A stretch of DNA of 64,000 bases from Sphaerolaimus hirsutus (lineage: Eukaryota; Nematoda; Chromadorea; Monhysterida; Sphaerolaimidae). Below the pieces are notes generated by a model. That model saw nothing but the letters and a program-made list of their open reading frames with translations. It ran no database searches and was not told where the DNA came from. Each line of letters opens with the position of its first letter. Position 1 is the stretch's first letter. Below, piece after piece: positions 23,101-35,000 of this stretch. The stretch spans positions 8,139,855-8,203,854 of the forward strand of contig OZ038455.1 of NCBI GenBank assembly GCA_964036195.1, in the 5' to 3' direction. Both the position numbers and the translations under genes were made by a program.

Positions 23101-24010
23101 ATTTTCCAGCCAAAGGGGTCCAGTCATTTGTGGTGGAGCGCAACAAGGCGATCGGAATGTGAACCACGACGCGGTTTGGAAAACACAATGACACCAAAAA
23201 CGGATTTTTATCGCGACTGTCACGGGGCCTCTTATAGCCAAGCGAAATTGAAATAGCTTTGGGCTGGTCCTGTCCCACTGTGGGCAAATAATCACCCAGG
23301 TTCTCCAGTTGTCTGGCGTTCTGGATGAAGACTTGCACGATGGGATCGCCAGGATGGCACGCCCAAATCTGTTTGAATTTCCGCACAAACGCGGAACGCG
23401 TATGCATCCAACCATCAAAAGGATCCTCCGATGTATAATCCAAGAGGCTCCGGAATCCGAACCGTTGTCTACCCGGTTCGTTTACGAGTTGCAAAAACAT
23501 TTCCGGTATAAAGGTCGCGACTGCCGCCACGACCTCTCTCTTGGCACTTCTGATGGTTGACGCATGGTTCCGGACGGCGATCAACATTTGCTCGGCTAAT
23601 TGGCGTCCCGTCACATTCACGTCAGCTAAACGCCAGTCATCACTGCGCCGCGGTGTCACAAACAATTTCGGAGGCAAACCCCCAGCAGCATTAAAGGTCA
23701 GCACCTCACAGAGGCGGTTTGGCGCATCGCTAAGAGTGGGCAAATTGCAGGTCCGGAGAAACGCATTTGCGTCTTTAAGCAGGGCCTGGTCGAGTAACCG
23801 ATAATTGCCACTGTTCAAGGTCTCTTCGAACGCCGTCGGTGAAAAGTTGGCGATATGATTCCCCAACTCGAACACCGTCGACGACACGTTCACCGAGCCG
23901 GGACTATCCAACGTGCCCAGGCTACGGCGAATTACGCTGTCTCTGTGAGGTACGTCCCACAACACACCGTCGTCATTATAAACAGGAGTAGAAGCGTGCG
24001 CTTGTGCCAT
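17198..24010 (-). CDS. Second retrotransposon ORF, 2270 aa, with C-terminal NADAR (YbiA-like) domain
   Basis: ATG at 24010 (the frame is open 15 codons further up, but without an ATG), TAG at 17198-17200. The C-terminal part, about residues 1985-2150, fits the NADAR/DUF1768 fold: SGDSPLGNFFSAPI, the glutamate of SSEHLYH (E2016), FIEASPFDPFWGIEQG (E2106, W2114) and WGDNWLGRLHM. Known NADAR proteins are N-glycosidases acting on riboflavin intermediates (YbiA) or removing ADP-ribose from guanine bases. Residues about 870-1020 weakly resemble an OTU peptidase (SEGVFYLLPL, LAIHYGIPTVLL, WFVHDIEF), but the nucleophile position is Phe. The rest is unrecognised. No signal peptide, fusion-peptide or transmembrane pattern supports an envelope. 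It occupies the env position and lacks the dispersed hairpins, which flank it at 17104 and 24953. Expression may need a spliced RNA; I could not identify the sites. Confidence 0.9.
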   Translation of the reverse strand: MAQAHASTPVYNDDGVLWDVPHRDSVIRRSLGTLDSPGSVNVSSTVFELGNHIANFSPTAFEETLNSGNYRLLDQALLKDANAFLRTCNLPTLSDAPNRLCEVLTFNAAGGLPPKLFVTPRRSDDWRLADVNVTGRQLAEQMLIAVRNHASTIRSAKREVVAAVATFIPEMFLQLVNEPGRQRFGFRSLLDYTSEDPFDGWMHTRSAFVRKFKQIWACHPGDPIVQVFIQNARQLENLGDYLPTVGQDQPKAISISLGYKRPRDSRDKNPFLVSLCFPNRVVVHIPIALLRSTTNDWTPLAGKLLFAWGDPRAVRLYASEAERATLIGMSGTPPPPCNTTGVTTTTTQWLSCIPVLEKLLLIIEELRVEHKDDCTDISVEVLVAAAWQLFSGQTLKWPIGSKHTPIDTVEVQVNDAWFANASSPVPRDLQAILETQGYRAQTILDLFIFACWNSIRSPVARPIEAVDHFRSIGDDGGTGFLPTHQLDVVGHRLSHRYPPKQLRRASNAFCECNQNLAPSDPQLNWLEDLVVTYLGRVLYRLLTDRSLTTWAWPQRGGMPTTGPQWCRWLQELRDVWSFSSAATRILQRLREIVPCVLTSMLASYLAAGSRATPKMLIVLLPQIFQYVNWLFLMLIRSDEPSMETMMSVHIRALWRELKIARSVTPADGGPPTLVVALDLEQNRVFGSTDAPLSALRWKLAEPLSPTLLSYTHCFLEWMNYARFQQHPDIAYKPQPHPLLPADAYTRATFLLWPGPAPYRYDEPELEFDEDLSNHQFRGLPRIDHAAVYGDVRARLEAVGEGRLYDATPLATVLDFSARTKSCGPVPMASIHNVSTHPLLRWQVPTIPWASPRSDFGRMHDGVPPLRTLNSRSWSFLNHGRGAWDTIAASEGVFYLLPLCAGTLSPLLACMHILRQAHAPSADFPARLLATACAMANVEWLDVVTGRAEVPRRCWLSTLAIHYGIPTVLLYSENSTPPNAFGVYGQGTQTALHCQCAVVVVVGNDWFVHDIEFGQVRCVFPRGRCTDLIETHILDEANLREEDTARVSRNYGDIAAYNGEPPQADTVEWKTWVLVCQLNGIYYGWTTPPVDRLLPTLAADMCPLEKALFDLQVQGAQPDEIEALNYFHAVIMHVGLVGTRLARPEQPADIGATPLASPLCYFYDETSRLAVHIICGWCPREWTSRAIERNMRIFQPYSERPLPPGIPAKSTLDRIISGQQLAYELREQYFALLLGAPACEPQGRVQFGASLPYQLARTQPVLSFDQILQVLHSVRSQIAPPEPQEPLRFDVIHNAEHSLMRRAEGQDPSADPIEEVRTSGTPEGNPVHIWLTKKYKFHGCFDDGLPVEDVAGFQGAQYRSAPNRLVNFFFDPHKRPFTQLASGVRTWDVGLVEPRALPAPDDPRRRILNPDESADEGMSSAAPSVVGQLEIVVPMEVAAGEEQSDAGVSADHVPDNWSQEVEAANRAEGTYRLRIVPLQPVCNQLAKEVFECTIDDRIRAVAGTLLGHDDSGDKERLDALGFSKTAVWSSFGLVEPLEPAAYLVPELGDDPFDGFGPIPVRDAYVPPAALIQPDGEVQVAPVNPAVNSFHTHEQGRQFFREQNVPYIRLETGLVLGIMNSTPYFYCEVPIESRMIDVWRREAWLPMAQHWDDLLPGHITQLFSIFRRYYAATMQGEDVRPFFNLETKQLQLVRNAGLPPAVPGEAELNYWLANAFGPAERARLVAVARVRGHYDPDWSPRHPLRRPMSEWLQPEPTYAPGWERLHIESVPLPLRPLYVEMLMSLSLDESRYTSNAGRTLRFFLDNSSDKPPLTLEVPVPPNVFSDLEEVRPVLPIGHRYFSGGVNTTLTRCILNWLSFWRNQRELLRVLVLSNEQWAAYRARFPEAPRTWARWQNRPQQADLNQLRAMLEETQDEFTAFLLRAKIVCATVKRPSDLVLQPVLHTSLGRWLDFRLYILRLLALDGSPGLGRPDVHAGVGTISIGDYHAYLFFSGDSPLGNFFSAPIPLMGDLYVPSSEHLYHVLQLIFSGDHDLIVPLLRHSEPKRCKSQMTSWRREGRIAGWKLKQREWHNCGLAVAAMHAVLRLKLATCPAYRNALANNPDSIFIEASPFDPFWGIEQGMSDRTLWTSVETWGDNWLGRLHMTMAEQLAREPVQRPWPVLSLNELAMSILAKCRGAVQRPRPLQPLPTVLVDRIARCRAVRRYDPGEIPPTIMTVSFVQGQDPTIASGAQVELGQRPIPQLAVIEREHNLPRGANKAARRMHRLRQARTK

Positions 24011-24952
24011 AATAACGCGCCCTCCGAAGCACGATAAGTTTTCTACCGGGATCAAAAGGGTTTCAACAAAAGGTTACGACATTAAAATTCACGCGAAAAC
24101 AGGGAATGTACAGAAGAATTAAATTTCAAACGAGAAGAAAACACATAACAATCTAATCACACCCCAACTCCCGGGGGACACACAGCCAGTGGTCCCAATT
24201 TAACCGGAGCACGGCGAAAACGAGCCGCGCGTCGATGGCAGACGTGCACACGTTGCACGATCGAGAAACACTGCGGTGTTCAAAAGGTGATGGTTCACAC
24301 TGTTCCCACTACCGGCTACATCGCAACTGAATTATTACACAACGGAAAGTAAATAAGTCACCTTAACAACAGAAACTGGAGGCAGCGAACTAGAAGGTGC
24401 TCAGCGAGCCACTGCCGACACAATCTGTGATCAAATGGTTAACATCAGTACACCTCGCAACATGACAGGTCTTCACAAGGGTAACTGTGTCTACTCACCA
24501 AAAGGCAAGAGAGACGGCGACTAGCACGCCCAAATGGCCACGAATTACAGTAAAGCGGGGGAAGCTGGTGACGGGCGAGATCGCCCTCCAAGAAATAGAA
24601 TTTACGGGCCGGGTGCGGGGGCGGGAAAGTTTAGTACCCAAGTCTGTGTTGAAAGGGGTTTTTATCAAAATTTGTATGCAATAAAAAGGTACAAAAGTAG
24701 CCGGAAGGCAGCGCTTATCTCACTAAGTGCAGCGGGCCAAAGCGAACTACCGCGCTTGGGGAGGTTACAACTTTAATACAAAAATTGGGTGTCAGGTTGT
24801 CTAACGAGTCCGCGGTGGAGACCTATGGGGCGCGGTCTAAGGCGAACAGGGTGATAAGCATAGTGGGGCTCAATCAGGACGGAGATAATCTTTTCTCCGT
24901 AATGTGGGTGGATATCTTTTACCCAAAATATCAGAGCCAAAACACAGCGGCG

Positions 24953-25018
24953 TAAGGTGGCTGATGAGCCCAATCCCAGGGACGTAGGCTTGGGACTTTA
25001 GGGTCATCAGCAACCTAT
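24953..25018 (-). other. Dispersed hairpin 17
   Basis: CCAGG, loop GACGTAGG, CTTGG with TC/GA pairs. Outer arms match at 16 of 19, including GCTGATGA/TCATCAGC and CCC/GGG. It lies upstream of the NADAR ORF. Confidence 0.86.
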
Positions 25019-25264
25019 AACGCACGCCCCACCTGGCACGTCTTCCTACTGAAACGAGGCAAGGTTATAATCACATGCGAGTTGGACAATGGCTAGAAGG
25101 ACACGGGGATCACAACATGAGTAGGGTGGTGTTAGTGCACTACCCGCTGCGCGCTTTCAGACAATAAACGGACAGTGGTGAATAATAACCGTGGGTACGG
25201 ACAATTAACATGCCTGGAGAGTCTCACTCAGACGGTCACTCATTAAGTTATCGATGACAACGTC

Positions 25265-25320
25265 TGTCCTCGATGGGCGAGAGACACGAGCAAGCACGTG
25301 TCTCTCGCGCATTGAGGACA
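25265..25320 (-). other. Strong stem-loop: 24-bp arms, 8-base loop
   Basis: Arms 25265-25288 and 25297-25320 pair at 22 of 24 positions. The plus-strand left arm starts TGTCCTCGATGGGCG and the right arm ends GCATTGAGGACA. The loop is AGCAAGCA. It is not related to the dispersed hairpin family. Confidence 0.75.
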
Positions 25321-26022
25321 CCGCAGCACCCAAGCGACCTCACAAAAACATGCTCTCACTTTTTGCATCACTACCGTGTTCCCAACAACTCAAGTATACC
25401 ACTCACACAGCCTAAATGTGAAAGCGACAATCTTTTCAGCTGGGCCTCACGATCTTTTGAGGTGGTGCAACTTTTTCTCTACTCACCCGTAATAGTCTAC
25501 AAGGTGTCCTATATCACGCAACAGGTAACCCACATGAACGAAGTAAGATGTATAAAGGTGCAGTAGCAAGACGTTTCCCGGTGCCTGTGGTCGACACCTA
25601 GGACGCGTTACTTCCAACCTGACTATTAAAATTTATAGTGACGTGTCCATGCCGGGACGTTAGCGACATGCTCAATGGTTGGGTTATGATGCCAATGGTA
25701 TCATACAAATCCAAGAGAAGATATCTAATTTTTTTGAAAACGTTAAGAGGAATTACATAAAGAAGTTGCATAAAAAGATTGCGTATAACAATTCCGTGAA
25801 AAATTACATAAAAGAAAAAATTACATATACAAAAACTACATATAAAGATTACGTAAGAGAATTACATACTATACCGGACCTCTGGCATCACACTCCTCCC
25901 CCCTTGCGTGGTCTAACCACAGGTTGTTTAGAAGCTAACGCGAAACTTAGACAAAAGAGAAACTTAAACTACGGTCTCACATATATTACTTATTACTTAA
26001 AATTTATAACTTCCAGGGTGTC

Positions 26023-29000
26023 TTATTTTGAATTAGCGCGCACACGATTACCACTTCTGAGTACCATGCCATCGTCTGACAGTGGCTTGTCGCCAGGCGT
26101 CACACCAGCGTCAGCTTTCTCACCAGAAACATCATGTGTCGGCAGTTCACTCTCCAAGGGGACCTCACGTACCTTGCGCAGTGCACGACCGGTCCAAATC
26201 GCACCAGACGCTACAGAGTCCTTTACCGGAAGCAGTTTGTCCAAGTTAACACGAATTGCCGCCGCATCGCATTGATCGATGCGTTTAATTTTGGCTGTCT
26301 TCCCTTTAAGCTCCAAAATGCGATAAGGACCGATGTACGGACGGGCAAGTTTATACGCAGGACCAGTCACGACACCTTCCGCTAAGTACCACACACGCTG
26401 CCCTACTTCAAAAGTCAGAGGCTTACATTTCTTATCATACTGCACTTTCTGTTGTGCTTGCGCCAAATCGATCAATTCTTTGGCAATTTTCCAAGCCTCA
26501 CGCGTGTACTGGACAATCCGCTCATGGTATTTTGGATGTTCGTTATACACAAGTTGCGACGTTTCCAAAAACGACGTGTCGCCCGGAAGCGGCATGTCGC
26601 GACCCGTTGCCAAAAAGTGCGGAGATTCACCAGTACTTGCATGAGGTATGGCTCTATACCAGTACAGGGCAGGGGCAAGCCACTCATCCCAGTCAGTGGG
26701 GCGCAGAGTGCACATTTTAGCCAACATGTCTAACAGAGTGCGATTAAAACGTTCTACTAGTGCATTCGCTTGTGGTCGATACACGGTTGTCTTGCGGTGG
26801 TCCGTTCCCCAAAATTGAGTCAACCCGTGTAAAATTGCATTGCAAAATTCCGAACCATTATCAGTAACAAGTACGCGCGGAACACCATGGTCTGAAACAA
26901 ATTGCATGAAATGGTATGCCACTGTTTCCGCGTCTTTTAATCGAAGAGCGTACGCACAAGGGTATTTTGTAAATGCATCTTGCAAGACCAAAACGTACTG
27001 ATAACCATTTTGCGACATTGGCATTTTTAGAACGTCCATATGAATACGGAAAAATGGCTCTGCCACCACTGAAATAGGGGTGAGCGGATTGAGACGTTTA
27101 CGACCCTGTCCTGTTCTAGTAGCGCATTCTAGACATTTATCCACAGCACGATGAGCATCCATGGTCAGTGTGAACCACCAAAAGTAAATCCTTAACCACA
27201 TGGACAACTTGAGACCAGCTGGGTGTCCCCAGGAATGAAATCTTTCGCAAAGTTCCGAAGTGATTTCTATTGGCACCACCAGACACGCACGACGACTAGC
27301 ATTTCCCATGAACCACAATACATCATGCGCCACACAAAACCCAGTATAGTTGCGATCTAACCAAGTATTGAAGCGCGCGTGTTTTGTGTATTGCCTAGTG
27401 GTCAAAAATAGCTTAATGGACTGAGTATCGGGGTCATCTTCCTGACCTTTTATAATCCGTTGCCAAAATTTTTGGGTTTCCTCAGCGACGGATTCTAGCG
27501 TAGAACCCACGATACCGTCTATCGTGAGACCTGCATCGCGAATTACATCAACATCCTTACCGGTCATGTTAAATCGTTCAATGGGGGTGGACTTAGCTTC
27601 GAAGATTGAGGGGGTGTTCGCTTTTGGCGTTCTATCCTGATTAGCTGGGTGAGGTATATTATCCAAGGACTGAATATGGCCTACACCGAGCGGGGGGTGC
27701 CATTCGTAGTGAATTTCGTCAGAAATTTTCGTAATCTCAACGGCAGAATATTCAGACAAATCGGGCTCAGGTTGGTTCGACGGGTGCGCTTGCCACTTAT
27801 CAGTAAAAGTGGACAGGGGGCAGATACCGGCGGGTACCTCTTCGGGGTCGAATTTACCTTGTAAATGATCCTCAGTCCACTTATGGAAATTAACCGACTC
27901 GGCAATACGCGACAACGCATCCGCCACACTATTCTCACTACCACGCTTAAAAATGATCTTAGGTTGGTAAGCCATTAAAAACACATACCACTTGTCTAAA
28001 CGAGGGTTCTCAGAACGGTTTTCCAGTGCCCATGTAAGCGTACGATGATCCGTTACAATAATCACTTCTTGCTGTGTTAAATAATGTTTCCAGTATTTCA
28101 ACGACCAGACAATAGCTAAACATTCCAATTCCGTGGTATTGTAACGTTTCTCCGCACCTTTTAATGCGCAACTACCATAGGCGACCACGCGATGGCGGCC
28201 CGCATCGTCCATTTGACTCAAAACCGCACCCAAGCCACTGCGCGAAGCGTCCGTGTGCAAAATAAATGGGCGACCCTCTTTAGGGTAGGCTAAAATTGGG
28301 CCTTCTACTAAACGCTTCTTAAGTTCTTCGAAGGCCGCCTGACATTCGTCATCCCAAGTAGTCTTAGCACCCTGGATCTTTAAATGCAACGGTCGTGTAA
28401 TAAAGGAAAAGCCCTCAACCCAGCGACGGTAAAAAGAACACATGCCCAGGAATCGACGGATTTCCTTAGTGGTTACTGGGACTGGGTAATTTTGGATAGT
28501 GGTGATTTTTGACTGTTGCATTTCGATGCCTTCCCTCGTTAGGACGCAACCCAGAAAGTTAACGCGTTCTTTGAAAAATTCACATTTCTTAATACCGACT
28601 TTGAGGGTGTATCGGTCGAAACGAGCAAAGACATCATCCAAAAGTGAGTACATACGTTCCTCAGTTTCGGCACAAACCAAAACGTCGTCCAGATAAAAAT
28701 GCACACGGTCTGGGTCTAAGCCCGCAAGTACGTTGGCGATGAGCCGGCTAAATGAGGCTGGCGCATTAACTAGGCCAAACGGCATGAATTTATACTGAAA
28801 CAAACCGACATGGCTAGTGAATGCAGTTTTTGGAATATCCCGAGGGTCAATGCGCATCTGCAAGTAGCCAGACGCTAAATCAAGTGATGAAAAATACTGG
28901 GGATGTACAAGTCCAGCCATGTCAATCAGGTCAGCACAGTTTGGCAGTGCAAAACAATCACGCTTAGTCACCAGGTTCACACGACGGTAATCGACGCATA

Positions 29001-32000
29001 ATCGCAGCGCGCCATTTTTCTTACGCACCGGGACAATCGGGGATGCCCAAGGAGACACTGACGGCTCAATTATCCCTAATTTCAGCCACAGCTGCACTTG
29101 TCGTTCAACTTCCTTACGTAACCCGATAGCTAATCTACGGACTTTCTGTTGGATCGGGGGGGAGTTTCCAGTTTCGATAGGGTGGTAAATTATATCGCCT
29201 GTGTCTCCCATATCAAAATCGGACAGTGAAAAGATGTGGTGGCGTTCTAATAGCCAGTCACGCAACACCTGTTGCTTTTCCAAGGGGAGGTGACTAAGTA
29301 CTCCTTCGTCTAGAATTTTCCCAAGTTGATGCAATCGAGTCTCAGGGGGTGACTGGGCGGTAATTACAGGGTCCTCAGGGGGTTCTACATGCGTGGAAGC
29401 CAAGTTGGCTTCACAGAGAGCCTTACACAGAGGTGTCTGCACTGTTTGCCACCACACATCGGCAAATTCAACTGCGAGTTCGTTCATATGGAAGTCATTG
29501 GTCGGTTCAACCACTACCTCTTCGGCCCAGCCAAGAGACTGGCAGGCAAATAAGACCATCTCCTTATCCGAATGGTTTGCAAAGGGGACAAAGAGCTCAT
29601 TCCCGTTCTCTAATGGTAGCAAGGTGTTTTCGAAATGTTCGGAGAAGTGTGCATGTGGGCTGAAAAGAACCGTGGTGAGTATCTCCTGGGGGTCACCTGT
29701 CAACTCAGCGGGCACATAAGACACAGAGCGCGGTGGGCATACCCAGTTTTCCGTTGCAACAACCCCAACCGCACCGGTGCCCTTACTTGGCGAAAAATAG
29801 GGAACCGGTGACGAAGAGCAAAGCCTATTTACATCTGTTTTCGGGGCCAAATACGGCTCTAAAAGTGATCCTACAGTGTAAATATTGCTAGATTGAACTC
29901 GTTCAATTGCTTCTGGGATATTTTCACCTGATTTTGCAATGGCGCCTGTACGTAACCCGGTGTCTACGTAGGGGATTTCCCCTTCATAGAGCAAGCAAGG
30001 TTCATCGCCCGGGATGAGATACCGTTTATTGCTGTGCATAACCGGTCGAGTCATACAAGCGCCAGGACAAATAGGTAGGAACCAAAATTTAGCATAATCG
30101 CCAATACCTATAATGCACTGAGTGCCTTCAAAGGAAATTGCGAAGTTTATGCGTCGTGTTTCCGTACCGATCGAGACTGTCAATTGGATCGAGTACAGTA
30201 ACGTATGTTTATGTCCTGTATAGCCTTTACAAACAAGGGGTTTTTCCAATTGAAAGATTCGACGGTCTAAACATTTCCCTGAAAGGCTCTCAATTTGCTC
30301 TAATAAAGACACGGGAATGGCACTTAATTCTGCGCCAGTATCAGCTAATACTAAATAGGGTCCTACACCTTGGATTACGGCGCGGTGGTAAATACTAGGT
30401 GTAATTAAATCGCGCACAGTGTGCTTTGGACGCGTCATTTTGCCACTTTGCAAGCGGGCACCCAATGGTTCGGTTACTACCACTTGTGCGGCATTACATT
30501 GGTATTCCATGCGCTTAACGCCTAAATCCGGGGAGAGTTGTTCCCAATAGTATTTCCTACGGTCACGACAGGTTTCTCGGCCAGCATCAGAAGTGCTGAG
30601 ATCTAGAGCAGCAACTACAGACGTGTGTGTGGCAGGGTTGATAGGGCGGAACATATTAATAGAGGGTGTCCAGGTAGATGTTTGTGTTGGTGCTTGCACA
30701 GTTTTTGGACTACCCAACACTACATGCTCCAGGTCATCAGTGCCCGCGATATCACGAATCCCAGGGGCGTAGGCTTGGGACTTTTGCGTGGTTACCGCGA
30801 GGGCTGAGGTCTGGTCAGGTTCGCAAGATTGAATGCGAATTTCCGGAATACTTAGGTGTGGAATCGAATCGCAAACATGATCGACCTGGGGAACACCAGT
30901 CAAGGTTTTACAGAAGCTTACAGTGGGTCTCCTACCAGTCACTGAGTCACTGAGCGCGCGTGCCGTCCCAGGGACGTAGGCCTGGCACTTTGGCGCGGCG
31001 CCCTTTGGCTCAGTGGTAGACGTGTCCACCCACTGCGTAACGCAAACGTCAAAATAACTTATTGGGGTTGAGTCAGAATGGTTATAAAGTTCTGGACAGG
31101 AACCCAGAAAGTTTACACGCACGTCGTTCTCCTCTTCGGCTAATGCGTCTGTCTCTGGTGGTACCATATCCGAGTAATCATATTGGTACTGATGCATGGT
31201 TTCCGAAGGGTATTCGTTATAATAACCTTGCAAGTCGTTAGGGTCTGCTACCCCATCAACTAAATCATCTTGCAAATCAGTGTAACCAATTTGATCGTCG
31301 GGTATGATATCATACTGTGCGTACAGTTCATTGACATTCTGCGCAGGCGTGTTTTCGGGACACTCACGCGAGAAATGGCCAGGCTTATTGCACTTAAAAC
31401 ACTTAAGTGGCTCACGCGGCGTTTGGGCTGGTGCAGGGCCAGATGAAGTAGGGCCGGTTGCACGACGACCACACTCTTCAGTGGTATGGCCGGACATTTT
31501 ACATTTGTCGCAAAAATAGCTCTTATAAGCATTGGGAGGCTGTCGACCGGGCTTGTCAATAGCTACCACAGGTGGCCCTACATCAACTGTTGGACGCGGA
31601 GCAAAGCGCGGGCCTTGTACGGCAGGAGGTAGACGCATAGGCGGAATATCCCGTTGCGGTCTAAACGGCATGCGCTGTGCATTGAACGGGGGTTGAGCAC
31701 TAGGCTGCGCTTGTGGCGGAGGGAAAGCAAATCGCGGGTTTTGGCGCATATCCATCGGTGGTCGAAACATTGGCCGTTGGCCAGCTAGCATACCGCCACC
31801 CAACTGCTGACGGTTATCGCCCATGCGTGCACTAGACATTTGCTGCCGCAGTTGCGAGAGTTCATCGCGCATGCGCTTAAACTCAGTATCCTTAGCTGAG
31901 CGGTCTTGCTCAAGCTTACGGTTTTCCAAGGACTGTTGAGCGACTTTGGCATGCTGGATCAGCTTGTCGAAAGACTCAAGTGCAGCAGAGTTTAACTCCA

Positions 32001-35000
32001 CTAATTGACGCAACTCAGAGTTATGCTGGCCCAAAGCGTGCAAAAATCCTTCAATCATACGCAATTCGCGCTCGCTATGATTCACATTTTTCAACTGCGC
32101 CGATTCGGTCATCAAACGGCGTCGCACAGTATCAATCGTATCATTGGGTTTCCAGTTCATAAGTGTGATCGCTCGGCATGTAGCTAGCACATGTTTTGCC
32201 TGGCCAAAGTGAGCTTTAAGAGCTGACTCCAGTTTCGTAAAAGAGGTCTGGACTTCCTGCGGTTGACCATAACACAGCGTAGCTGCATCATGTTCCAACA
32301 CAGCGGCCAGAGTCAAAGCCCTTTCTTCGTCAGAGGCGATTTTGCAGATTCTACATTTCGCCGTAAACTGTGCTAGCCACTGGCCGACATCAACAGACGC
32401 TTTACCCGAGAACATGGGACAACCAAGCATCTTAAGCTTCTTAATACGCTTAGCCAAATCCTCATCTGAACTAGTTGTGGTACTAGGCGGATCATTTGAT
32501 ACATTTGGTTGCGAAACTTGGGGCTGAGCTCGTGATTGAGCACGCCTTTGGTCTAATAGGGCTCGCATGTTAGCGTTCATAGCCTCCATCTGGTCACGCA
32601 TATTAGCATATTTTTGGTCCATTTCTGACTTAAGTTGGTCTAGAGCCGAAGTGGGTGCTACAGAAGAGCTAGGGTGTGCTGGTGGAACCGAGAGCCTACC
32701 GGTGTGCTGGTGTCCCGTATGATATAATCGCTGGGGCGCCTGCACAGCGGCGGGCACAGGGGCTCCACCAGCCGAATCAGGCTGCTGATAACCCTGGTGT
32801 GACAACAGAAAGTCGTATTGGTTGTCCCGCGTTCCTACATCATCCGGCTGAATCATATCTACGTTAGCATCATAGCTGCCACTATTCGTTACCCGGACCA
32901 TCTGTGAGTGAGCGTTTTGAGCGGTAGGCAACTGTAAGCGACGGCGAGAATGCTCGAAGCGATTATTTCGGTCAATTGGAAGCATCGGAGTAGTGTGCAC
33001 AGGCACCGCCCCGTATCGTCGTGCCAACTTATTGTAGTTAGCCCCAACTTGTGTGTAATCGCGACGGGCATCACTAGCCAACTTATACAAAAAGCGGCCA
33101 TTAATATGGTACTGTTCGGGTAGCGGATAGGTGTCTGTTATGCCTACCGTTTCACCATGCTTAATAGAGCGATCAAGCGTGTCAACAAGCTTTTGCACAA
33201 GGAAGGCGCAGCGCTGAAATGCAGTGAGTAAGCTATCTGGGAACCAGCCATAACGAAACACGAGTTGAAAAATGTATTCAGACTCAAAATACGCGGCGAT
33301 CAACAACTTAGAATACGCGCGCACGAGATCGGTGTTCCGTGGATCAATGATGGCCCAGGGTGTGTCCATAATACCGACTGTAGGCAGAATACGACCGACC
33401 CAAGTGGTTTTGACATCCAGCTCAGCCACTGGGCCAACAGAGAACTCCGGCCCTACAGGTTCTACCCAAGCGTGCATGGATAAGTCAGTCAGTACAATGC
33501 GCGGCGGGTCAGTTTGCACTTTGATAGAAGGGTCAGGCGGCCACTGATGTGTCGCCAAGCGCCGCATAGGATCGGGGCTCATTAGATGGGCTACTAAGAC
33601 ATTATTCCAGGCGGGGGGTAAAGTTGAAATGCTACGGTTCAACGGGGTAGTATACATTGATGGTTGGTGCGCACTCTGGTGTGGCTCGAGTACTCTCGAA
33701 GGTTGTGGTTTGGGTGTCGGAACAGGGGTTTTTCCACGCAACTGGTGTAGCCAGTCTAATCCAAAACCAATATTGTTCAGCAGATTCTGACACACCAACC
33801 GACATTTCTGGGGGGTACACCTGTCTGAGACCCGACCGATATGCATTACACAGAGGGCATTGTACTGCGCAAAATCCAAATTCTCTAAGCGGCACAAGAG
33901 GTCCCGGGCAGAGTCCAGGGTATTACCAAGATGTGCCAGTAATTCTTTCCTTGTCTTACGAGCAACAGGGCCATTAACTTGGCGCTTAATCTCAGGTAAT
34001 ATATCCGCAAACGCATGGTTGAGGCGAATGCCTTCAGCTATGCACCCATGAAATTGTGCCATAGCGTACCGAGCTGTTTCTGGCAAGGTGCCAAGCAATG
34101 GCATGTACGTGCTAAATCCGGTTCGGTGCACATCGAGGTAAACCCAGGCTTCTGTCAAACTACGCAGAGCTGCAGCGCGCACTGTTTGGGATACTCCCTT
34201 ATTTTCTAGACCAAAAACACCAGCCGTTGATTTCGACTGAATCTGAGAACGAAGGGTAGTCCAATCCCTTGCTGACTGTGCAGAAACGAGCAAAACGGAT
34301 TGCACAAACGCAAGTGCACACTGAACGGGGTAGGCGCGTGACTGTGGGCGCGCGGGGCCAGGGTCTGACGCTGCCAGTACTTGCTGGTTCGCTTGTCTCT
34401 GAGCCAGCGTGGACACATCCACGGGGGGCTTAGTTAGGGCATTCGCATCAGCACAAAAGTTACTCAGTAGGGACTGTAAATCACCCGCTAGGGAGTCAAC
34501 CCGGGGTTTCAAGTGAACACTTAGAGTACGGTCAATGGAGTCTTGCAGGGATCCACGGAATGGCAACATTGCCTGTGACCACGTTCGGAGGGTCATCAGG
34601 GCCGAGGTAACATTATCCAGAGTGGTTTGCTGGGATGGGTCAGAAGATGTCACAGTGGCAAGGTCAAACAATAGCTGATCTAACTTATTTATCTCGGGAT
34701 CGAGTTCGCTTAGAAGTTTTTCAAAGGGTTGTAACACATCCCCAATGCACTGATCTGAGGGTTTCAGGTGATCCCATAGTTTAGTAGGTTCACATGCCTG
34801 TTGCAAGGGGGAAATCATAGTGTCGATCTCTGATTGGTTATTCGTCAGTAATTCTCGATGTTGTCTTACCGGCCCAGTGGAAGGTTGGGGTTGGGGGCTA
34901 TTAGTAGGGTTGGATGGTGGTGGTTTCACGGGGGTACTTAGGTCACAGACAGAGGTGGGGGGTCTACTAGGGGATTGAATACTCAGGCACGGAGAACTAG

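Larger units (their letters stand above)
24011..26022 (-). other. Spacer between gag-pol and the NADAR ORF
   Basis: About 2 kb without a convincing gene. It holds one copy of the dispersed hairpin (24953-25018) and a separate strong stem-loop (25265-25320). It may act as the leader of a subgenomic RNA for the downstream ORF. No splice acceptor could be assigned with confidence. Confidence 0.5.

Noticed and set aside
17198..24010. Second ORF as a retroviral envelope
   Set aside because: It sits where env would be, but no signal peptide, fusion peptide, furin-like site or membrane anchor is visible, and the C-terminus is NADAR.
24011..24055. Upstream start of the NADAR ORF at 24055
   Set aside because: The codon there is TTG. 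The first in-frame ATG is at 24010.
26023..26330. Chromodomain at the integrase C-terminus
   Set aside because: After the GPY module the protein ends with a polar tail lacking the aromatic cage pattern.
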